A stretch of DNA of 10,355 nt, from positions 1-10,355 of the forward strand of contig JAPLHH010000125.1 of NCBI GenBank assembly GCA_026389735.1, written 5' to 3'. The DNA comes from Chloroflexota bacterium (GTDB lineage Bacteria; Chloroflexota; Dehalococcoidia; GIF9; UBA5620). Both the position numbers and the translations under genes were made by a program. This document shows positions 6,539-10,355 of the stretch, piece after piece (the first letter of the stretch is position 1; every line of letters begins with the position of its first letter). The notes under the pieces were generated by a model that was given only the letters and a program-made list of their open reading frames with translations, ran no database searches and was not told the DNA's origin.

Positions 6539-7603
6539 TTATAAGCTGGTGACAAAGCCGTATATCAGTCCGGCGGCAGTGCAGCAGACTATTATGATAC
6601 CTATGTACCAGAAGATTCTCTTAGTTCCGATAAGCTTACGGACAACCAGAATACTGGGCAGAGAGATGACGGGGTCAGCTAAAAGGTAAGCTAGCAAAGG
6701 CCCCTTCCCCATGCCCAGGTCCAGGAACATCCGTGCCATGGGCACCTCCACCAACGTTGGGAAGTACATGACGACTCCGAACAGAACTGCCGCCAGCGTT
6801 GCCCCTACCGTCGAACTTCCGAAATATTTACCGACGAAGTCAGCCGGGATGACAACTCTGAGCATCCCAGCCACGAAGACACCGACGAGCAGCAGGGGGG
6901 CAATGGTGCGGACAAAAAACCATGTTTCCCGCATCCAACTCTTCACTTCATCCCGGCTTAAGGTGTGCCTGACTACAAGCACCAGCGCCACAAGGAGCAC
7001 GGCAAGCCCGATCGCTTTCACCGTCAATGTTATAAGGGACGAGGCTCCCCAGAGCAATATGGCAACCAGAAGGGCGAAGAATACCCAGAGCCAGTTTGAG
7101 ACATTGCTGCCCTCGTTCATGACGAAGGCTTGAGCGGGCGGGTCATCAGTCGCTTTTTCAAGTTTCTTGTCGGAGAATAGGGCATCCATGCTCATGCCGA
7201 TGATGACGGCGAAGGTGATGGACAGGATAATTCGGGCAAGGGCAAAATCAAGCCCAATTAGCTTACCAGTGTAGATAATAGCCAGTATATTTGTGGCCGG
7301 GGCAATGTACATAAAGGCAATTGCCGGTCCTAAACCTGCGCCACTCCGTCGTATCCCGGCAAACAGGGGCAGGACGGTACAGGAGCAGACAGCCAGGCAC
7401 AGTCCAGCCACAGCCGACATAGGGTAAGAAATATACTTCGGGGAGTTGGGACCAAGATAACGGAGTATTTTCTCCTTGGGGAAGAGCGCATAGACGGCAC
7501 CGGCAATAAAGAAAGCAGGCACCAAGCAGGTCAACGTGTGGGCCAGTATATAGTCCTGTAGCGCTGCCACGCCGCCTTTAAGAAGTTCAATAACTAGTGA
7601 CAT
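6539..7603 (-). CDS. ArsP/DUF318-type permease
   Basis: The 354-residue protein has about eight to ten membrane helices in two halves with a hydrophilic loop at about 143-168. The family hallmark is AVCSCTVLPLFAGIRRSGAG, with C73 and C75 in the first half. The second half carries VVMYFPTLVEVPMARMFLDLG and ADPVISLPSILVVRKLIG. DUF318/UPF0718 permeases include ArsP, an exporter of trivalent organoarsenicals such as methylarsenite and roxarsone(III). Others are linked to Cu/Zn or have unknown substrates. A partner Trx, ArsF/ArsG-like proteins and Acr3 downstream favour arsenic. It is the first gene after arsR2, 72 bases away, and a perfect operator-like inverted repeat lies in that gap. The ribosome site is weak. 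I leave the symbol blank because the substrate is not proven. Confidence 0.85.
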   Translation of the reverse strand: MSLVIELLKGGVAALQDYILAHTLTCLVPAFFIAGAVYALFPKEKILRYLGPNSPKYISYPMSAVAGLCLAVCSCTVLPLFAGIRRSGAGLGPAIAFMYIAPATNILAIIYTGKLIGLDFALARIILSITFAVIIGMSMDALFSDKKLEKATDDPPAQAFVMNEGSNVSNWLWVFFALLVAILLWGASSLITLTVKAIGLAVLLVALVLVVRHTLSRDEVKSWMRETWFFVRTIAPLLLVGVFVAGMLRVVIPADFVGKYFGSSTVGATLAAVLFGVVMYFPTLVEVPMARMFLDLGMGKGPLLAYLLADPVISLPSILVVRKLIGTKRIFWYIGIIIVCCTAAGLIYGFVTSL

Positions 7604-7635
7604 GTTCGAGTCTCTGCTCTTGGTATGAATTCCTA

Positions 7636-7664
7636 AATATGCATATTCGCATATAATAAGGCAA
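7636..7664 (-). promoter_or_regulatory. Possible internal promoter before the permease
   Basis: On the minus strand TTGCCT (7664-7659) and CATATT (7641-7636) are 17 bases apart, and the inverted repeat at 7637-7654 fills the spacer. The match to consensus is only moderate, so readthrough from arsR2 may be the main source of transcript. Confidence 0.4.
7637..7654. promoter_or_regulatory. Candidate ArsR2 operator before the permease (perfect inverted repeat)
   Basis: ATATGC and GCATAT form perfect 6-base arms separated by 6 bases (ATATTC). This is the same arm-spacer design as the left operators but a different sequence. A degenerate copy overlaps the arsR2 promoter (8066-8083). Binding by ArsR2 is inferred. 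Confidence 0.6.
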
Positions 7665-7675
7665 AAAGAAATACG

Positions 7676-8035
7676 TTAGTTGGTTGTTGCAAGTACGCAA
7701 CCGGGACCTATTCTTTTGGCATTTCTCAATCTTTGCCTATCCTGCAGAGCCGTCTCGTTTCCTTCTAGCGCTTTTCTGACGGCTTCAACCAGGTCTGCGT
7801 AGTGCTCTTTCAAACCTTCCTTATCTATCGAATACAGCGCCCAGAGTCCTTCCCGCCTGAGCTTCAGGAAACCGGCATCATATAGGGCGCCCAAATTTCG
7901 CGAGGCACGTGACTGGGAGATGTTGAGAGCCTGCATAACCTCGCAGACGCAGCACTCCCGCTCCAGCAGCAGATTGAGAATCCGCAGCCTGGTCTCATCT
8001 GACAGAGCCTTAAAAGCCTTAACTAGCTCCCGCAT
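7676..8035 (-). CDS. arsR: ArsR-family arsenic-responsive repressor
   Basis: This is a 119-residue winged-helix regulator. It opens with VKAFKALSDETRLRILNLLL (5-24) and continues with ERECCVCEVMQALNISQSRASRNL (25-48). C28, C29 and C31 sit where classical ArsR has ELCVCD, the helix-3 As(III) site. The recognition helix is SQSRASRNLGAL and the wing LKLRREGLWALYSI. The C-terminal helix and tail extend to a further Cys at C113 (GPGC), as some ArsR proteins use. It is unrelated in detail to the left-hand ArsR, whose Cys residues are arranged differently, so the two should read different operators. It heads the long unit of permease, Trx, ArsF/ArsG-like genes and acr3. A TTGACA-17-TATTAT promoter precedes it; the ribosome site (GGTG) is weak. 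Confidence 0.92.
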   Translation of the reverse strand: MRELVKAFKALSDETRLRILNLLLERECCVCEVMQALNISQSRASRNLGALYDAGFLKLRREGLWALYSIDKEGLKEHYADLVEAVRKALEGNETALQDRQRLRNAKRIGPGCVLATTN

Positions 8036-8065
8036 AATAAACTTACACCAGAATTATATGCGCTG

Positions 8066-8083
8066 CTGTGCATACATGCATAT
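8066..8083. promoter_or_regulatory. Candidate ArsR2 operator at its own promoter
   Basis: Read on the minus strand, ATATGC (8083-8078), a 6-base spacer and GCACAG (8071-8066) match the permease operator in 13 of 18 bases, with one perfect and one degenerate arm. The site overlaps the -10 box and the expected start of transcription. Another ATATGC half-site in inverted orientation begins at 8056. Confidence 0.5.
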
Positions 8084-8110
8084 AATATCCAAGATGTGGC
8101 ATTCTGTCAA
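8082..8110 (-). promoter_or_regulatory. Sigma-70 promoter of arsR2 (TTGACA-17-TATTAT)
   Basis: A perfect TTGACA (8110-8105) and TATTAT (8087-8082) lie 17 bases apart on the minus strand, about 46 bases from the arsR2 ATG. A second TATAAT nearer the gene (8058-8053) has no good -35 partner. Confidence 0.7.
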
Positions 8111-8154
8111 GGGTTCCTAGCCTCCCAAGAGTTGGTGACTCAAATAGTTCTGGT

Positions 8155-8183
8155 TTGACAACCTTTTTGGGTATGAATAGAAT
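8155..8183 (+). promoter_or_regulatory. Sigma-70 promoter of the glycosyltransferase-deacetylase gene
   Basis: TTGACA (8155-8160) and TAGAAT (8178-8183) are 17 bases apart on the plus strand and would give a leader of about 45 bases. A TATAAT at 8188-8193 lacks a good -35. Together with the arsR2 promoter it makes the 8036-8234 gap a divergent promoter region. Confidence 0.65.
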
Positions 8184-8234
8184 TTACTATAATATACACA
8201 AATTGGCTTATATTACGGCGGATATAGAGCGGGC

Positions 8235-9683
8235 ATGATAAGCGTTGTTATTCCGACTTTAAATGAAGAGAAATTCTTACCTGACTGCCTTGAGTCGCTA
8301 AAGAATCAGGATTGCGAAGGTGAGTATGAAATCATTGTGGTTGACAATGGCAGCACCGATAAAACTGCTAATATTGCCCGAAACTTCGGGGCAAAGGTTA
8401 TAATTTGCTCAGAAAAGAAAGGCGTGTCTTATGCCAGACAGGTCGGTGCTGAGGCTGCCTGTGGCGACATAATTGCCCAAGCAGATGCCGATACTGTCTA
8501 TCCTAGAGATTGGCTAAAAAGAATAGCAGACCACTTTTCTTCAAGCCAAGAGACTGTGGCTGTCGCCGGCAGGTTCATCTATATGAATCCTCCGTCATGG
8601 GCAAAGTTCGAATATTTCTTGAGAGATTATGCAAACAGGTTGACCGCGGCTCTTTTTGGCAGGCCATTACTTGTCTCAGGGGCAACTTTTGCCTTCCGCA
8701 GAAGGGCATTCCTAAACGTAGGTGGCTACAAAAATACCTCTTATTCCCCTGACCAATATGGCATTTCGAGCCGATTGAGCAAAATGGGGCAGGTTTCCTA
8801 TGACAGAAACTTGTGTGTCTTAACTTCCCCGCGAAGCGTAAGAAAACCCTTCTTAGTTTGTGTGCTGGAGGCTTCGGTTCATATTGGGCGTTGGGGTAGC
8901 TATATGTGCAGGTGCTATATGAACAGCTTGGAAGAATTTACCACCAAGACAACTCTAAGGCGAGTTGCAGTCAGGCTATCACCCGTGGCAATGCTCGTCA
9001 TCCTTATTGTGTATGGTTACGTCATACCAACATCACCGGTTTTTGGAAAAGTTTACTATAAAGGAATTCATCCTGAGAGGGTCGTCGCCTTGACCTTTGA
9101 TGACGGTCCGAATGAGCCATATACCTCAGAAATCCTTGATATTCTTGATAGCTACAAGGTTAAGGCAACTTTTTTTGTCATCGGGGAAAATGTAGAGCTT
9201 TATCCAGAAACGGCCAAACGCATGATAGCTGAAGGGCACGTGCTGGGGAATCATTCGTATTCTCACAATGCCAACCATGCCCTTACCGAGTATGGTGCAA
9301 AAGACTTGATAGCGGCGGAAGAGGCTATATTCAAAACTGTTGGTGTCAGGCCCCACCTTTACCGCCCGCCACATGGCAAAAAGAGCCCATGGGAACTCGA
9401 ACAAGTTAAAAAACAGGATTTGATTGAGGTAACATGGAGCGTTTCGACCGGTGAATTGAATGCGACATCACCGGTGTCGGTGGCGGAGAAAATTGTCCAT
9501 GAAACTGATCCTGGCGAAATAATACTTTTGCACGATGGATACGGAACGTCGCACAATTGTAGCAAAGCTGATAAAAGCCTAACTGTAGAGGCATTACCTC
9601 TGATTATCGAGAAATTGCAAGCTAGAGGATACAGGTTCGTAACAGTCCCTGAGCTTCTTGATGTACTGGCATATAATAATTAG
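8235..9683 (+). CDS. Glycosyltransferase family 2 / NodB polysaccharide deacetylase fusion
   Basis: The 482-residue protein joins two enzymes. Residues 1-210 are a GT-A family 2 glycosyltransferase: ISVVIPTLNEEKFLPDCLES, VVDNGSTD (35-42), the nucleotide-sugar/metal motif ADAD (D84, D86), and GATFAFRRRAF with GGYKN (149-167). A membrane helix spans about 247-266. Residues 283-478 are a NodB-type carbohydrate esterase 4 domain: TFDDGP (287-292), the metal pair H340/H344 in NHSYSH, RPPHG (377-381), WSVSTGELN (401-409) and LLHDG (431-435). Catalytic residues of both halves appear intact. The glycosyltransferase lies before the helix and the deacetylase after it, so they probably face opposite sides of the membrane. 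Likely work is building and deacetylating an envelope glycan or glycolipid. The ribosome site (GAG at 6-8 bases) is poor. It is divergent from and unrelated to the arsenic genes. Confidence 0.9.
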   Translation: MISVVIPTLNEEKFLPDCLESLKNQDCEGEYEIIVVDNGSTDKTANIARNFGAKVIICSEKKGVSYARQVGAEAACGDIIAQADADTVYPRDWLKRIADHFSSSQETVAVAGRFIYMNPPSWAKFEYFLRDYANRLTAALFGRPLLVSGATFAFRRRAFLNVGGYKNTSYSPDQYGISSRLSKMGQVSYDRNLCVLTSPRSVRKPFLVCVLEASVHIGRWGSYMCRCYMNSLEEFTTKTTLRRVAVRLSPVAMLVILIVYGYVIPTSPVFGKVYYKGIHPERVVALTFDDGPNEPYTSEILDILDSYKVKATFFVIGENVELYPETAKRMIAEGHVLGNHSYSHNANHALTEYGAKDLIAAEEAIFKTVGVRPHLYRPPHGKKSPWELEQVKKQDLIEVTWSVSTGELNATSPVSVAEKIVHETDPGEIILLHDGYGTSHNCSKADKSLTVEALPLIIEKLQARGYRFVTVPELLDVLAYNN

Positions 9684-9691
9684 GCATTTGG

Positions 9692-10355
9692 ATGAATCTG
9701 GAAGTTATTTTTCAGCAGGTCTTCAATTTAGCTGGTACTTTTAACCCTACACTAATAGTTTTTCTGTTTCTCATCTGTTCGATCGGCGAGTTTGGTGCAT
9801 CTGTTCCATACCTGCTTGAGACGGTATGGCTATTATCTGGATACAACTTCGCCGCTGGTGTGCTTTCCTTTCTTGACCTGGTGCTCTTGTGGCTTGTAGC
9901 GCAGGTCGGCAGACAAATAGGAGGAACAATGCTCTATTATCTTGGCCGATTTGGCAGTATGCCTTTAATAAAACTTTACCACAAGCATTTTGAAGCTAGC
10001 TTATCTGGCAAATTATCCGAGAAAAATGCTATGCCATTCAACTTATTTCGGAGAATGAACTTTTTATCGCCGTTTTCTATAGCTTTAGGCCGGTTATTTG
10101 GGCTTCGGATTCCACTAACACTGACTCTGAGTGTCAAAAAGCAATTAAGAACCCTTTTGTTGGGGATTGTGCTGTCCAGCCTGGTTTGGGACGGCATGTA
10201 TATTTTTCTAGGTGCAGTTGTGGGTGCTAACGTGGTGTTGAAACCGGCCCAGATGATCTTGTACTCTTTAATCGGTCTGACTATACTATATGCAGTGAGT
10301 TTCGCTATTCGCCGTTTGTTAAAGCTGAGGGCATCCAAAGGCGGCGTGAGAGAAC
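9692..10355 (+). CDS. DedA/VTT-like membrane protein (3' end cut by window edge)
   Basis: An ATG at 9692, 8 bases after the previous stop, opens a frame of 221 codons that runs off the window. The protein has about five membrane segments: near 18-40, 48-72, 128-145, 152-180 and 186-207. It follows DedA/SNARE-associated (VTT) layout: AQVGRQIGGTMLYYLGRFGS (70-89) matches the GxxxGYxLGRxxG region, and the stretch from RRMNFLSPFSIALGRLFGLRI to VWDGMYIFLGAVVG matches the later R-x-P and aromatic-Gly parts. The usual early Pro-Gly-Glu motif is changed. DedA-type proteins act in lipid flipping or envelope homeostasis; many remain uncharacterised. Its close spacing to the glycosyltransferase-deacetylase suggests one operon, perhaps moving a lipid-linked sugar. 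The plus-strand frame beats the overlapping minus-strand frame because of its membrane pattern and family motifs. Confidence 0.7.
   Translation, partial: MNLEVIFQQVFNLAGTFNPTLIVFLFLICSIGEFGASVPYLLETVWLLSGYNFAAGVLSFLDLVLLWLVAQVGRQIGGTMLYYLGRFGSMPLIKLYHKHFEASLSGKLSEKNAMPFNLFRRMNFLSPFSIALGRLFGLRIPLTLTLSVKKQLRTLLLGIVLSSLVWDGMYIFLGAVVGANVVLKPAQMILYSLIGLTILYAVSFAIRRLLKLRASKGGVRE

Noticed and set aside
9976..10338. Minus-strand open frame of 120 codons at the right end
   Set aside because: It lies wholly inside the plus-strand DedA-like frame, which starts just after the previous gene, has membrane periodicity and matches family motifs. The minus-strand translation has no recognisable domain.

Overview
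The window looks like a chromosomal arsenic/organoarsenical resistance island from an anaerobic bacterium. Eleven genes run leftwards on the minus strand, followed on the right by an unrelated plus-strand envelope pair. No 16S or other phylogenetic marker is present. An MtrA-type corrinoid domain joined to a corrinoid-iron-sulfur-protein type 4Fe-4S domain, lipoproteins with lipobox signals, bacterial TTGACA/TATAAT promoters and moderate GC suggest a strict anaerobe. A Dehalococcoidia-like Chloroflexota or a similar sediment lineage is my guess, and it is inference only.

Left unit (1-1601, minus). An ArsR/SmtB repressor with an unusual Cys-rich segment is followed by a membrane-anchored thioredoxin-fold-like protein that lacks CxxC but ends in a Cys-rich tail. 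Last comes a CcdA/DsbD-type membrane protein carrying two ACC(A/G)P motifs, cut by the window edge. The arsR promoter is near consensus (TTGACA-18-TATAAT) and would give an almost leaderless mRNA. A perfect inverted repeat covers its -10 and start codon, and a near copy lies between arsR and the second gene.

Central unit (1719-8035, minus). The order is arsR2, an ArsP/DUF318-type permease, a TM0996-like mini-thioredoxin, an ArsF-like lipoprotein, an ArsG/CcdA-like membrane protein, a second divergent ArsF-like lipoprotein, a corrinoid/4Fe-4S fusion, an Acr3 arsenite efflux pump and an Ig/PKD-like lipoprotein. Spacing is tight, with one TAATG overlap, so most of this is probably one transcript. 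arsR2 has its own promoter and operator, and a matching operator precedes the permease.

Taken together, the central unit resembles an ArsEFG-type organoarsenical reduction and efflux module combined with Acr3 and ArsP efflux and an unusual corrinoid protein. Extracytoplasmic thioredoxin-like lipoproteins would draw electrons from the cytoplasm through the CcdA-like protein. Trivalent inorganic or organic arsenic would leave by Acr3 or ArsP. No arsenate reductase (ArsC), ArsM or ArsI gene is visible, so inorganic arsenite or organic arsenic seems the more likely substrate.

Right region (8155-10355, plus). A TTGACA-17-TAGAAT promoter drives a glycosyltransferase-2/NodB deacetylase fusion and, 8 bases later, a DedA-like membrane protein that runs off the window. 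No gene-free stretch exceeds 300 bases; the longest (8036-8234) holds two divergent promoters and an operator.
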